A stretch of DNA of 64,000 nt from CBDAUN01 sp965214875 (lineage in GTDB: Bacteria > Pseudomonadota > Gammaproteobacteria > Arenicellales > JAJDZL01). Both the position numbers and the translations under genes were made by a program. The stretch's first letter is position 1. Each line of letters starts with the position of its first letter. Location of the stretch: positions 2,604,001 through 2,668,000 of the forward strand of contig OZ243980.1 of the NCBI GenBank assembly GCA_965214875.1, given 5' to 3'. The notes below the pieces were generated by a model, which worked only from the letters and a program-made list of their open reading frames with translations, was not told the origin of the DNA and searched no databases. Positions 27,539 through 36,997 of this stretch are shown in pieces.

Positions 27539-28648
27539 ATGATGAAAAAATTAGGTGCATATATTGCAACCGGAGCGCTCAGTGCGGCATTTTTGGCACC
27601 TGTTGCCGTACATGCCGAAACCACGATACGCATTCAAGCCGCGACTCCGAAGACCGCGGATGAAGCCGTTATGCTGCAACGTTTTGCGGACAACGTCGCC
27701 GCGCTGACCAACGGCGAGATCAAAATGCAGATTCTCGGTGCGGGTGAAGTCGTTGGCGCACGAGAAATAATCGATGCAGTTGACAAGGGATTGGTTGAAG
27801 GCGGGTTTGCGTGGACTCACTATTGGTCCGGAAAACATCCGGCCGCCATGCTGTTCGGGTCACCTTTCGCAGGCGCAGGGCTTGGTCTCGATAATATCGC
27901 GTGGCTTTCATGGTATATGGAAGGCGGCGGTAAAGCGCTGTATAACCAGCTTTGGGATGAAATGGGTCTTAACGTCAAAGGCCTAATGCTCCAGCCAGTC
28001 GGTCCAGAAGCATTGGGGTGGTTTAAAGAGCCGATCAACTCGATGGACGATTTCAGGAAGTATCGCTTCAGGGCTCCTCCCGGGATTCCAGGTCAAACGT
28101 ACAACGAAATCGGTGTTGCGGCAGTCGCGATGGGCGGCGGTGAAATTCTCCCGGCGCTTGAGCAAGGCACCATCGATGCCGCCGAATGGTGCTGCCCGAA
28201 ACCGGACTCAGTATTCGGCTTCCAGAAAGTGCTTAAGCACTACTACCTGCAAGGCTTGCACCAGAACGTCGTCAACGCCGACTTTTACATCAATGGCGAT
28301 GTCTGGAACAGCTTGACAGATCATCAGCGCACCGCAATGGAAGTTGCTGCTGACGCATCTTTGATGCAATCGCTTGCCTATCGAATCTACGAAAATGGCA
28401 AGGCACTCAAGGATCTGACTGACAATCACGGCGTACAGCTGCACGACACTCCGGATGATTACTTCACTGAGTATATGAACGCTGTTTTGATTAGCCTGGA
28501 AAAGCTCAAAAGCGAAAACGAATTCTTTGCAGAAGTTTGGAACTCGATGAAAGATTTTGCTGATATAGCTGTTCCTTTCTGGGCTGGCGCCCAAACATCA
28601 AATGCGAATTTGGGCCAAGCATATGCAAAGCAGCTGATGATGCAATAG
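27539..28648 (+). CDS. TRAP substrate-binding protein, DctP/TakP-like
   Basis: Periplasmic binding protein with a Sec signal, MMKKLGAYIATGALSAAF, cleaved near VAVHA. The start at 27539 is 8 bases after GGAG; ATG codons at 27533 and 27542 are alternatives. Motifs parallel the first TRAP system: GAGEVVGAREIIDAVDKG, AWTHYWSGKHPA, FRAPPGIPGQTYNEIG, and IDAAEWCCPKPD in place of ATEWVGPWND. This suggests a related organic-acid ligand but a changed binding pocket. It heads a complete DctPQM operon with a hairpin after it. Confidence 0.9.
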   Translation: MMKKLGAYIATGALSAAFLAPVAVHAETTIRIQAATPKTADEAVMLQRFADNVAALTNGEIKMQILGAGEVVGAREIIDAVDKGLVEGGFAWTHYWSGKHPAAMLFGSPFAGAGLGLDNIAWLSWYMEGGGKALYNQLWDEMGLNVKGLMLQPVGPEALGWFKEPINSMDDFRKYRFRAPPGIPGQTYNEIGVAAVAMGGGEILPALEQGTIDAAEWCCPKPDSVFGFQKVLKHYYLQGLHQNVVNADFYINGDVWNSLTDHQRTAMEVAADASLMQSLAYRIYENGKALKDLTDNHGVQLHDTPDDYFTEYMNAVLISLEKLKSENEFFAEVWNSMKDFADIAVPFWAGAQTSNANLGQAYAKQLMMQ

Positions 28649-28677
28649 CGGCTACCTGAGACAATTTTTGTCGTATG

Positions 28678-28714
28678 AGAAAAAGCGCAGTCAAAGATTG
28701 ATTGCGCTTTTTCT
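28678..28714 (+). terminator. Stem-loop between binding protein and permease genes
   Basis: AGAAAAAGCGCA (28678-28689) pairs with TGCGCTTTTTCT (28703-28714) over a 13-base loop, followed by ATTTCT. It again lies right after the binding-protein gene, as in the first TRAP operon, and probably attenuates transcription into the permeases. Confidence 0.75.
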
Positions 28715-28808
28715 ATTTCTACGGCGCAAAAATTTCTCCTGCTGAAAATCCTCCAGAATCTTCTCGCCAGCAATACGGCGATGAATCGTTCACCATCGAA
28801 GCGCTGCC

Positions 28809-29423
28809 ATGGCTGACGATCAACAACTTCAGATCTCAGACACCACTGACGAGCTTATCGCAGAACGGCGTACGGGCGATGTCACTCAGTTGCCCGACGA
28901 CATGCCAAGCTGGATGGCGTTTTTGATCCGGTGGATTGACACGCTCAATTTGTGGATTGGTCGAATCGTCTGTTTCTTGACGCTTCCGCTTTTCGCTGTC
29001 ATGGTCTACGAGGTTTTTGTGCGCTATGTATTCGTAGCCCCGACTTCATGGGCCTACGATCTTAGCCGAATGCTAGCGGGCAGTTTGTTCATGCTTGGCG
29101 CTGCTTACGCACTTTCGAAAGGCATCCATATTCGGGCAGACTTCTTATACCGAAATTTTTCAGTCCGAAATCAGGGGCGAGTAGATGCCACCCTGTATCT
29201 TCTTTTCTACATGCCTGGAATGCTCGTGTTCATGTGGACATCGATTGATTTTGCCTTCGGTTCCTGGTTGCAGATGGAACGGGGCATGGACTCGGCATGG
29301 ATGCCATACCTTGCGCCGGTCAAGTCTGCTCTGCCGGTTGGCATTTTCTTCCTCATACTGCAAGGCGTTTCCGAGTTTTTCAAAAGCTACTACGCCGCGA
29401 CCCGCGGTCGCTGGCCGGTCTGA
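28809..29423 (+). CDS. TRAP small permease DctQ
   Basis: Small membrane subunit of 204 residues, four predicted membrane segments after a polar N-terminus of about 35 residues. VMVYEVFVRYVFVAPTSWAYDLS and ALSKGIHIRADFLY are the family signatures. It overlaps the large permease start by one base pair triplet step (TGATG at 29421-29425), indicating translational coupling. Confidence 0.92.
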   Translation: MADDQQLQISDTTDELIAERRTGDVTQLPDDMPSWMAFLIRWIDTLNLWIGRIVCFLTLPLFAVMVYEVFVRYVFVAPTSWAYDLSRMLAGSLFMLGAAYALSKGIHIRADFLYRNFSVRNQGRVDATLYLLFYMPGMLVFMWTSIDFAFGSWLQMERGMDSAWMPYLAPVKSALPVGIFFLILQGVSEFFKSYYAATRGRWPV

Positions 29424-30739
29424 TGACACCTGAAGTATTAGGACTGGTTCTGATCGGCGTGATGCTGATCGCGATATTTGTCGGTTTTCCGATTTCGTTC
29501 ACTCTTATTTTCCTAGGCTTCGTATTTGGCTACATAGGTTTTGGGCAAGTCGTCTTTTATTTGATGACCTTCCAGTTCTATTCTGTGATGATGGAGCAGA
29601 CATTGGCGGCGATACCGCTTTTTGTCTTCATGGGCATCATGATGGAACAGGCTGGACTGATGGAGAGACTGTTTAGCGCTGTGCAGCTTATGCTGTCGCG
29701 AGTCCGAGGCGCTCTTTTCATCGCAATTTTGTTTGTTTCCACCATCTTCGCCGCTGCAACCGGAATCGTAGGCGCATCCGTTACGATTCTTGGGATTATG
29801 GCGGCGAAGACCATGAATCGGTCTCATTACGATGTCAAACTCGCTTCTGGCACGATCACTGCCGGCGGAACGCTGGGCATTCTGATTCCGCCAAGCATTA
29901 TGCTGATCGTCATGGGGCCGGTTATGGAAATTCCGGTAATCGATTTGTTCGCAGCGGCAGTCATTCCAGGATTTTTGCTGGCGGTGATCTATACCGGCTA
30001 TGCATTGATTCGATGCTACTTCAATCCGAGCTTGGGCCCGCCTCTGCCTGAAGATCAGCGGCCAAAGAATATGGTGGAGGTCTGGAAAGAGTTTCTGGCG
30101 GGTCTGGTACCGCCGGCATTGCTGGTATTTTCCGCTTTGGGGAGCATTCTGTTCGGCTTGGCCACTCCGACCGAAGGTGCCGCTTGCGGTGCGTTCGGCT
30201 CATTGATTCTCGCCTTGGCTTATCGAAAACTATCGTGGCAGCGATTATTCAATGCATTGATCAAGACACTTGAAATCACGGCTTTGATCATGATTCTGGT
30301 AGCCGCTTCGAACTTCTTCGGAGCAGTGTTTTCACGGCTTGGGACACCGACGATGCTAACCGAATTCCTGCTCGATCTTGATGTTAACCGCTACGTCATC
30401 TTAGCGATTGTGATGGCCCTGATCTTTCTGCTTGGCTGGCCGCTGGAGTGGGTGCCGATTGTTTTGATCATCGTGCCGATTCTAATTCCCTTGATGGATC
30501 AACTGCAGTTCAACCTGACATGGTTTGCGATACTGGTTGCAGTCAACCTGCAAACCGCATGGCTGTCGCCGCCGGTAGCGCTATCCGCGTATTTCCTCAA
30601 GGGGGTAGTCCCGGAGTGGGATTTGAAGGATATCTATCTTGGGATGATGCAATTCATGGTGTTGCAGTTGATCGGGCTCGGGCTAATCATTGCGTTTCCA
30701 CAAATCGCCCTGTGGCTACCAGAGGTTCTCTATGGTTGA
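29423..30739 (+). CDS. TRAP large permease DctM
   Basis: Channel subunit of normal length, 438 residues from MTPEVLGLVLIGVML at 29423; the longer frame upstream is only the antisense-free overlap of dctQ. Landmarks are AAIPLFVFMGIMMEQAG, AAATGIVGASVTILG, AGGTLGILIPPSIMLIVMG and NLQTAWLSPPVALSAYFLKG. Unlike the first DctM it has no soluble tail. It completes the DctPQM set, and the GC-rich Rpn nuclease follows. Confidence 0.93.
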   Translation: MTPEVLGLVLIGVMLIAIFVGFPISFTLIFLGFVFGYIGFGQVVFYLMTFQFYSVMMEQTLAAIPLFVFMGIMMEQAGLMERLFSAVQLMLSRVRGALFIAILFVSTIFAAATGIVGASVTILGIMAAKTMNRSHYDVKLASGTITAGGTLGILIPPSIMLIVMGPVMEIPVIDLFAAAVIPGFLLAVIYTGYALIRCYFNPSLGPPLPEDQRPKNMVEVWKEFLAGLVPPALLVFSALGSILFGLATPTEGAACGAFGSLILALAYRKLSWQRLFNALIKTLEITALIMILVAASNFFGAVFSRLGTPTMLTEFLLDLDVNRYVILAIVMALIFLLGWPLEWVPIVLIIVPILIPLMDQLQFNLTWFAILVAVNLQTAWLSPPVALSAYFLKGVVPEWDLKDIYLGMMQFMVLQLIGLGLIIAFPQIALWLPEVLYG

Positions 30740-31136
30740 AGCGGCACTTTGTGATAGACGAATATGGAAATTGATGGCTAGCACCGCTCGAACATCGATG
30801 GTGAAATGCTGGACGCGGCTGAACTGCAAGAAGCATATACGGTGAGCATCGCATTTTGAAATGCGGCGCAAGTGCGCGAGCGCAGCCGGTCAAGACGGTT
30901 TACAATCAGACGGAACGACGCTTTTGGCATCAAGCAACGCAAAGGGCTAGCCTGAGCGGCATCGATCGCGGGCATAGCCGATGGGCCGCATCATACTTGC
31001 CGGATCCGCATTCAGCGTCCGCCTTGGTCGGCCGATGGCAGAAAGCAGCTGGCAGAGCAGCATTGCAACGGAGCGCGAAGCTTTGCCTTCTCATCGCGTC
31101 AGGCCGATCGACAACGCACTTCGAAGACGAGGGGAC
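30740..31136. other. Intergenic region before the Rpn gene
   Basis: About 400 bases between dctM and the nuclease gene with no recognisable gene. Base composition shifts from host-like to GC-rich towards the right end, marking the boundary of the acquired gene. Confidence 0.4.
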
Positions 31137-32138
31137 ATGCCCAAGACAAACTACCGGCCGGGGCCGGTGCACCACAATTTTTTCCTGGCCCACTTCAAGG
31201 CTGCGGAGGATGTCAGGTTTTTGATGATGGTCGCCTTGACCGCCGCGCAGCTTGCGATTTTCGACTTGGACTCAATCCGGGTCGAGTCCAGCGACCTGCT
31301 GGACCGCTTCGGGTTGAAGGGGCGGTATTCGGATCTGATCATTTCGATTCGGCTCAAAAGCGGCGGCGAGGTCAGGGTCAGCTTTCTGATCGAGCACAAG
31401 AGCTCTCCCGACCGGGACGTGATGCGCCAGCTGCTCGCGTACATGGAGGCGCTGTATGCGGACGGGGCGCAGGCGGTGGTGCCGGTGGTGGTGTATCACG
31501 GCAAGTCGCGATGGCGCGAGGAAAAGACGTTTCGCGCATTCGTGCATGGCGGGCTTTCGGCGGAGTTTATGGAGCTGTTCGAGGAGTTCCTGATCGATTT
31601 CAAGGCGGTTTTCGTCGATTTGGGCAATGCGCGGATACGCGAGCGCTTCGCCAAACTGCCGGCGGACAAGCAGGTGGCGCTGCAGGCGCTGTCGCAAATC
31701 TGGGATGCGGATGCGCGCACGGTGGCCGGCTGGCTGGATCAATTGCGGGTGTTGGGCGGCAAGCGGCGGATCAAGGCGGTGGCGAGCATTCTTTCGTATT
31801 TTGCAAATGCGGCCTCTTCCATTAAAATAGATGCGGTCGAGCGGGAATTAAAGGCGATCAGGCCGGGAGACAAAGCCATGCTAGACGTGATGAAGGTGTG
31901 GAACGGGGCGCTGCCGAACACGTTCCAGGAAGCGATTGACGCGGGATTCGAACATGGCCGCGAGGAGGGTCGCGAGGAAGGCCGCGAGGAGGGTTCTCAG
32001 AGCGAGAGGCTGAAGCTTGCGGAGCGCCTGCTCGCCGAGGCGCAGATGCCCGATGCGAAAGTGGCAAAGCTTGCCGACTTGCCGCTGCCCGAGGTCCGGC
32101 GGCTGAAAGGGCGGGCTCGCGACCGCGGGCGGCAATGA
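31137..32138 (+). CDS. Rpn family PD-(D/E)XK nuclease / putative transposase
   Basis: 333-residue protein of the Rpn (recombination-promoting nuclease, transposase_31-like) family. The ATG at 31137, after GAGGGGAC, gives MPKTNYRPGPVHHNFFLAHF. The nuclease core is GLKGRYSDLIISIRL with VRVSFLIEHKSS, that is D...ExK, near residues 60-90, followed by MRQLLAYMEALY. The C-terminus has a repeated GREE segment (HGREEGREEGREEG) encoded by near-identical 12-base units. Rpn proteins cleave DNA and promote RecA-independent recombination; transposition itself is unproven. The gene is much richer in GC than its neighbours, suggesting acquisition. It lies between rpsT and proB. Confidence 0.88.
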   Translation: MPKTNYRPGPVHHNFFLAHFKAAEDVRFLMMVALTAAQLAIFDLDSIRVESSDLLDRFGLKGRYSDLIISIRLKSGGEVRVSFLIEHKSSPDRDVMRQLLAYMEALYADGAQAVVPVVVYHGKSRWREEKTFRAFVHGGLSAEFMELFEEFLIDFKAVFVDLGNARIRERFAKLPADKQVALQALSQIWDADARTVAGWLDQLRVLGGKRRIKAVASILSYFANAASSIKIDAVERELKAIRPGDKAMLDVMKVWNGALPNTFQEAIDAGFEHGREEGREEGREEGSQSERLKLAERLLAEAQMPDAKVAKLADLPLPEVRRLKGRARDRGRQ

Positions 32139-32316
32139 CTTCGCTGAGCGGCGGCCCAAGCCCCTGAAGGCTGCCGTTTCCAGCGTCCCGGACGATGTAA
32201 AAGTGACGACCTCGTCGTCTTCATGAAATAGTGCGGCTTTGCCATCTCGAACGGGGCGATGTCAAGATATGTAGAAATCTCTTATATTACTCCATGAATC
32301 ACAGCACAACTGAAAT

Positions 32317-33441
32317 CTACCCGACAACCACCATATTGTCGCGGTGGATCAATTCGTGCTCGCCTACATAGCCAAGCAATTCCTTGATTCTATCGGTATG
32401 CTGCCCTTTCAAGCGATCGGATTCTTCGGAATTGTAGTTCACCAGCCCTTTCGCAATTTCATGGTGCTGTTGGCTTTTGCAAATCACCAAATCCCCCCGA
32501 TCGAAATGACCGAAGACTTTCTGCACACCGACTGGTAGCAGGCTGCGTCCATGGTTGGTAAGCGCCTCAACCGCTCCATCGTCCAACACCAGTGTCCCGG
32601 ACTCTCGAACCCTGCCGGCAAGCCAGCGCTTTCGCGCCGCCATTTTGCCCTCTTTCGGCACCAGCAAAGTACCTGTAAACTCGCCGCTTTTGATTTCTTC
32701 GAGTTGCCGTGCGTTTAGCCCCGAAGCAATGATGGTCGCCGCTCCCGATCGGGCCGCCCGCCGGGCCGCTTCGATTTTGGTGCGCATGCCGCCCCGCCCA
32801 TAGGTGGTCCCAGGGCCAGCCATCTTCCGTAGCGACGTATCCAGCGAATCGGCAGTTTGCACCAATGAGGCATTAGAATCGGTTCTCGGGTCGCGATCGT
32901 ACAGCCCGTCTTGATCGGTGAGGATCGCAAGCAGCTCCGCATCCACAATGTCGACCACCATGCCGGCCAAGGTATCGTTGTCGCCGAGACGAATCTCATC
33001 GTTCACAACGGTGTCGTTCTCATTGACGATAGGAACGATCCCCAGCTCTAATAGCGTACGAAGGGTATTGCGCGCATTGAGGTATCGCGCCCGGTTCGAC
33101 AGGTCGGCATTGGTCAACAGAATCTGGGCAGTACGAAACCCGTGCTTCTCGAAGGCCGCCTCGTAATGGCGAACCAGTCCCATTTGACCAACCGAAGCTG
33201 CTGCCTGCAAAAGATGAATTTCGTGCGGGCGCTTTTTCCAGCCAAGACGCTTGAGTCCCTCCACGATTGATCCGGAGGATACAATGACGAACTCCGTACC
33301 CTGATGCTTAAGCGATGCCATTTGTTCGGCCCACCTTTCAATGCGGCGGACATTGATGCCGGAGTTGACATCGGTAATCAGCGAACTGCCAATTTTGACA
33401 ACCCACCGCTTAGCCGAGGAGCAGCGAAATTGTTCAGTCAT
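32317..33441 (-). CDS. proB: Glutamate 5-kinase
   Basis: First step of proline synthesis, phosphorylating glutamate. The ATG at 33441 gives 374 residues: an amino acid kinase domain (WVVKIGSSLI, VSSGSIVEG, FGDNDTLAG-like LGDNDTLAGMV, GTTYGRGGMRTKIEAARRA) and a C-terminal PUA domain from about residue 275. It overlaps the end of obgE by 8 bases, so translation is coupled. Only the first proline gene is in the window. Confidence 0.96.
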   Translation of the reverse strand: MTEQFRCSSAKRWVVKIGSSLITDVNSGINVRRIERWAEQMASLKHQGTEFVIVSSGSIVEGLKRLGWKKRPHEIHLLQAAASVGQMGLVRHYEAAFEKHGFRTAQILLTNADLSNRARYLNARNTLRTLLELGIVPIVNENDTVVNDEIRLGDNDTLAGMVVDIVDAELLAILTDQDGLYDRDPRTDSNASLVQTADSLDTSLRKMAGPGTTYGRGGMRTKIEAARRAARSGAATIIASGLNARQLEEIKSGEFTGTLLVPKEGKMAARKRWLAGRVRESGTLVLDDGAVEALTNHGRSLLPVGVQKVFGHFDRGDLVICKSQQHHEIAKGLVNYNSEESDRLKGQHTDRIKELLGYVGEHELIHRDNMVVVG

Positions 33442-34471
33442 GGAATTCCTGCACCGGTGGCCGCCCAACTTTCTCCTGCCATCGCATTGCCTCGTGTGCA
33501 AGCGTCTTGCAACCTTCCCCAGTCAGCGCCGAAATCCCGAACCACCTGCCTTCCCACTTGGAGAGCTTGAGTAGCTCAGCGCACCATTTTTCAGCCTGTT
33601 CGCGATCGAGAAGGTCAACCTTGTTCAGCACAAGCCATCGCGGCTTGGCTATAAGCTGTGAATCGAATTGCGCCATTTCGTGCTCGATTACGCGTAGCGC
33701 ATCGACGATACTCTGAATGTCGTCATGCTCTGAGACATCGACAAGATGAAAGAGCAAGCTGGTGTGGCTCAGATGCTTGAGAAACCGGATGCCAAGTCCT
33801 GCGCCATCGGAAGCGCCTTCGATCAAGCCGGGTATATCGGCGATCACATAGCTTCTTCCTTGATCAAATGAAACTACGCCCAAATTCGGCGCTAGCGTCG
33901 TAAATGGATAGTCAGCCGTTTTTGGTCGCGCCTTAGTCACGCTTCGAATGAATGTTGATTTGCCTGAATTGGGCAGTCCCACCAATCCGACATCCGCGAG
34001 CAGCTGCAATTCAAGCCGCAAGTTGCGTATTTCACCTGCGGTGCCAGGTGTGGTTTGCCTAGGCGCACGGTTCGTGCTTGATTTGAATCGCGCATTGCCG
34101 ATCCCGGGGTTCCCGCCTTTGGCGACGATGGTTCGGCTATTCGGGGCGCATACATCGCGAATCAATTCGTGCGTATCCGCATCGTAGATCATAGTTCCGA
34201 CGGGAATCTTTACCTCAAGATCGGCGCCATCTCGACCTGTACAGTTGCGACCGGCACCCGGATGTCCGTTTTCGGCGCGATGAATCTTGCTGTAGTAGAA
34301 ATCGACCAGCGTGTTCAAATGGGGGTCGGTGGTCAAATAGACATCGCCGCCCTTGCCGCCATCTCCACCGTCCGGCCCGCCTCTTGGGACGTTCTTTTCG
34401 CGTCGAAACGACAGGCAACCGCGTCCGCCCTTACCTGCTTCTACTTCAATGAAGGCTTCGTCAACGAACAT
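33434..34471 (-). CDS. obgE: Obg family GTPase (ObgE/CgtA)
   Basis: Essential ribosome-assembly GTPase of 345 residues from MFVDEAFIEVEAGKGGRG at 34471. The glycine-rich Obg fold covers the first ~158 residues (GGPDGGDGGKGGDVYL), then the G domain has G1 GLPNSGKST, G3 DIPGLIEGA, G4 NKVDLL and G5 SALTGEG. It lies between rpmA and proB, as in many proteobacteria. Confidence 0.97.
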   Translation of the reverse strand: MFVDEAFIEVEAGKGGRGCLSFRREKNVPRGGPDGGDGGKGGDVYLTTDPHLNTLVDFYYSKIHRAENGHPGAGRNCTGRDGADLEVKIPVGTMIYDADTHELIRDVCAPNSRTIVAKGGNPGIGNARFKSSTNRAPRQTTPGTAGEIRNLRLELQLLADVGLVGLPNSGKSTFIRSVTKARPKTADYPFTTLAPNLGVVSFDQGRSYVIADIPGLIEGASDGAGLGIRFLKHLSHTSLLFHLVDVSEHDDIQSIVDALRVIEHEMAQFDSQLIAKPRWLVLNKVDLLDREQAEKWCAELLKLSKWEGRWFGISALTGEGCKTLAHEAMRWQEKVGRPPVQEFHD

Positions 34472-34549
34472 GATTGAAACTCGGCCATCTTGCACACCGA
34501 GTCATCGGAAGGTGGCCGACTTGCGCCGGCAGAGGCGATTTCGGCCTAT

Positions 34550-34807
34550 TCAGGCCGCGACAACAGAAACAGTCTTCTTGCGCAACCGACCTTTGACTTC
34601 AAACTGGACGAGTCCGTCCGAGGTCGCAAACAGCGTGTAGTCTTTGCCCATGCCAACATTTGTACCTGGATGGAACTTGCTTCCACGCTGTCGGACAATG
34701 ATGTTTCCGGATTTCACCGACTCGCCGCCGTATCGCTTGACGCCCAGTCGCTTCGAGATTGAGTCGCGACCGTTTCTAGAGCTTCCGCCTGCTTTTTTGT
34801 GTGCCAT
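34550..34807 (-). CDS. rpmA: 50S ribosomal protein L27
   Basis: Basic 85-residue ribosomal protein from MAHKKAGGSSRNGRDS, the conserved N-terminus that reaches the peptidyl transferase centre. RQRGSKFHPG and GMGKDYTLFA are intact. It lies 26 bases after rplU and 78 before obgE. Confidence 0.98.
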   Translation of the reverse strand: MAHKKAGGSSRNGRDSISKRLGVKRYGGESVKSGNIIVRQRGSKFHPGTNVGMGKDYTLFATSDGLVQFEVKGRLRKKTVSVVAA

Positions 34808-34833
34808 ATCAGTTTCCCAAAATGGTGGGTTGT

Positions 34834-35226
34834 TCAACTCTCGTCTTCTTTATCCGCATGAATTTCCGATCCCGACTTTTCGGTATCCGTCATCGGTTGC
34901 ATCGCGCCCAGCTTGTCTTTTCCAAATCGCGTAATCTGCAATTCGGTGTAATCTTGACGATGGCCCTGCGTTCTGCGATAGTTCTTGCGCCGCTTCATCT
35001 TGACAACGCGAATCTTGTCGCCACGACCGTGCTCCAGCACCTTGGCGCCAATCTCAAAATCCTCAACTCGCGGTGTGCCGATCTGCGTGCCATCAGTTTT
35101 GGAGACAAGCAGGACATTTTCCAGCGAGATATCGGACCCGACTTGTGCTTTAAGACGCTCAATGCGTATTTTTTCGCCGAGGGCGACTCTATACTGTTTC
35201 CCGCCTGTTTCAACAATTGCATACAT
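34834..35226 (-). CDS. rplU: 50S ribosomal protein L21, with C-terminal extension
   Basis: 23S rRNA-binding protein. Residues 1-103 match L21 (MYAIVETGGKQYRVALGEK, KMKRRKNYRRTQGHRQDYTEL). About 27 further, acidic residues ending in HADKEDES extend beyond the usual 103. First gene of the rplU-rpmA-obgE-proB operon; a strong promoter lies upstream at 35290-35318. Confidence 0.96.
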   Translation of the reverse strand: MYAIVETGGKQYRVALGEKIRIERLKAQVGSDISLENVLLVSKTDGTQIGTPRVEDFEIGAKVLEHGRGDKIRVVKMKRRKNYRRTQGHRQDYTELQITRFGKDKLGAMQPMTDTEKSGSEIHADKEDES

Positions 35227-35289
35227 GACAAATCCGAAAGCTGTTCAAAAAATGTGAATAATTACCTATACGACAATAGGAAACCAAGT

Positions 35290-35318
35290 AATATATCCGT
35301 AAAGGTTCAAAGCGTCAA
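35290..35318 (-). promoter_or_regulatory. Sigma-70 promoter of the rplU operon
   Basis: On the minus strand TTGACG (35313-35318) is followed after exactly 17 bases by TATATT (35290-35295). The leader to the rplU start at 35226 would be roughly 55-60 bases. Spacing and hexamers are near consensus, as expected for a ribosomal protein operon. Confidence 0.75.
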
Positions 35319-35478
35319 AAAACATCTCCAATTCAGTTGCGGCATGGTTTCGCATGTTGCGACAAAACCGCCAACGCCAATCCTGCAGGTTGCGTCACAA
35401 CATATGGTCTTTAGTCTGAACTGCATTCTTCAGACCGCCTAGCATGGCGGCCGTTCATTTCACTAAGAGTTTCAAGCT

Positions 35479-36225
35479 GTGACAGTCAATGTCATTACAA
35501 TCAAATGGGGAACCCTTTATGGAGCAAATTACGTCAATCGGCTTCGATCAAGCATTGAGCGCAACCTCTCCTTGCCCTTTCGATTCGTATGCTTTACTGA
35601 CTATGCCGATCAGATAGATCATCGAGTCGAAACTTATCCGCTACCGCCCATATCGATTCCGCAGGTTCCAACACGCTCATCGAACTGGAGAAAGCTCGGA
35701 CTCTACCGATCAGGGATTGGAGATTTGGAGGGATCTTGCCTGTACTTAGATCTGGATATTGTGGTCGTTGGACCTGTCGATGATTTTTTTTCGTTCAGTC
35801 CCGGCTCCATGTGCGCTGTCAGGGAATGGATTCAGCCGCATCGAAAGGTTATCGCTCGCCGGCCGGCCGAATACAACACTTCCGTGTTTCGCTTCGAAGC
35901 AGGCACGACTCAGAAAATCATCGAACGGTTCGAGGATGAAGGGGGGCGCATCCTGTCGGAGTTTCGACGTGAGCAACAATTCGTTACCGACACGGTGAAA
36001 GAGCGCATTCAGGCGTGGCCTAGTCGATGGGTTGTCAGTTTTAAGCGACACTGTCTGCCAGCGTTTCCATTGAATCTGATCAAAACCCCGGCACTTCCAT
36101 CAAGCGCGAAAATCGTTGCCTTTCACGGACATCCAAATCCCGATCAGGCAGCTTCAGGTTATCGACACGGCCCCTGGCATCGCAAGTGCGTGCCGACATC
36201 ATGGATTACTGAGCATTGGTGCTGA
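35479..36225 (+). CDS. Glycosyltransferase-like protein, copy 1 of a tandem pair
   Basis: 248-residue cytoplasmic protein starting at GTG 35479. It opens INVITIKWGTLYGANYVNR-like, has FRFVCFTDYAD and a DxD-type metal site in LYLDLDIVVVGPVDDFF, then EYNTSVFRFEAG. These suggest a GT-A fold sugar transferase with a DxD motif, near GT8/GT32-like folds, but no family is certain. It is clearly homologous to the next gene over its whole length, with about 10 bases between them. The pair starts the accessory island next to rplU. Acceptor and sugar unknown. Confidence 0.68.
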   Translation: MTVNVITIKWGTLYGANYVNRLRSSIERNLSLPFRFVCFTDYADQIDHRVETYPLPPISIPQVPTRSSNWRKLGLYRSGIGDLEGSCLYLDLDIVVVGPVDDFFSFSPGSMCAVREWIQPHRKVIARRPAEYNTSVFRFEAGTTQKIIERFEDEGGRILSEFRREQQFVTDTVKERIQAWPSRWVVSFKRHCLPAFPLNLIKTPALPSSAKIVAFHGHPNPDQAASGYRHGPWHRKCVPTSWITEHWC

Positions 36226-36235
36226 GAGCAAGTTG

Positions 36236-36997
36236 ATGAACGTGAATGTTCTATGCATGAAGTGGGGAACGCTCTATGGCGCACACTACGTCAACAAGCT
36301 GTTTCATAGCGTTCGTCGGAACTTGAAACGTGAATTCAGATTTGTCTGCTTTGCGGACGACTTTGCGGGAATCGATTCCCAAGTCGACTGCCAACCCTTG
36401 CCGCAAGTCATATTTTCTGAAACTGAAGAGGATCGTCGCTGGTTGAAGTTGGGGGTTTTTAGAAGCAACCTGGCTGAGCTTAGCGGTGCTTGTCTATTTC
36501 TTGATCTGGATGTAGTGATTGTCGACTCGATCGACGATCTGTTTGATTATGAGCCCGGCGCATTTTGCATCAGTCACGACTGGTGGATGCCGCACAAGCA
36601 TTTGATTGCGCGATTGACTGATCGACCTAAAGTCGGAAACACCTCCGTTTTCCGCTTTGAAGCCAACTCTTTAGCATTCGTGCTTAAAGATTTCGAGGAC
36701 GAATCGGACGAGCTAATGGAAAGATTTGTGTTGGAGCAAACCTATATCACTTATGCGGTCGGTGACAGAATTCGTTGGTGGCCCAAAAGGTGGGTGAGCA
36801 GTTTTCGGCGTCAATGCAGGCCGGCATTTCCGCTAAATTTGATCATGCCACCTAAGGTGCCTGCCGGTAGCCGAATTGTTGCGTTCCACGGACTGCCTAA
36901 GCTTGATCAGGCTGCAGCCGGCTACGCAAGCAAATATCCTCATAAGATTTGCCGACCGAGTTCTTGGGTGGAGAAGTACTGGTCGGCTGATAGTTGA
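36236..36997 (+). CDS. Glycosyltransferase-like protein, copy 2 of a tandem pair
   Basis: 253 residues from ATG 36236 (MNVNVLCMKWGTLYGAHY). Shares with copy 1 the order KWGTLYGAxYVN, FRFVCF, LFLDLDVVIVDSIDDLF, NTSVFRFEA, WPxRWVSSFxR, PAFPLNLI, IVAFHGxPxxDQAAxGY and C-terminal PSSW. The DxD motif (DLDVV) is kept. The two copies differ in many positions, so the duplication is old or they diverged in substrate. A role in modifying surface sugars is inference. Confidence 0.68.
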   Translation: MNVNVLCMKWGTLYGAHYVNKLFHSVRRNLKREFRFVCFADDFAGIDSQVDCQPLPQVIFSETEEDRRWLKLGVFRSNLAELSGACLFLDLDVVIVDSIDDLFDYEPGAFCISHDWWMPHKHLIARLTDRPKVGNTSVFRFEANSLAFVLKDFEDESDELMERFVLEQTYITYAVGDRIRWWPKRWVSSFRRQCRPAFPLNLIMPPKVPAGSRIVAFHGLPKLDQAAAGYASKYPHKICRPSSWVEKYWSADS

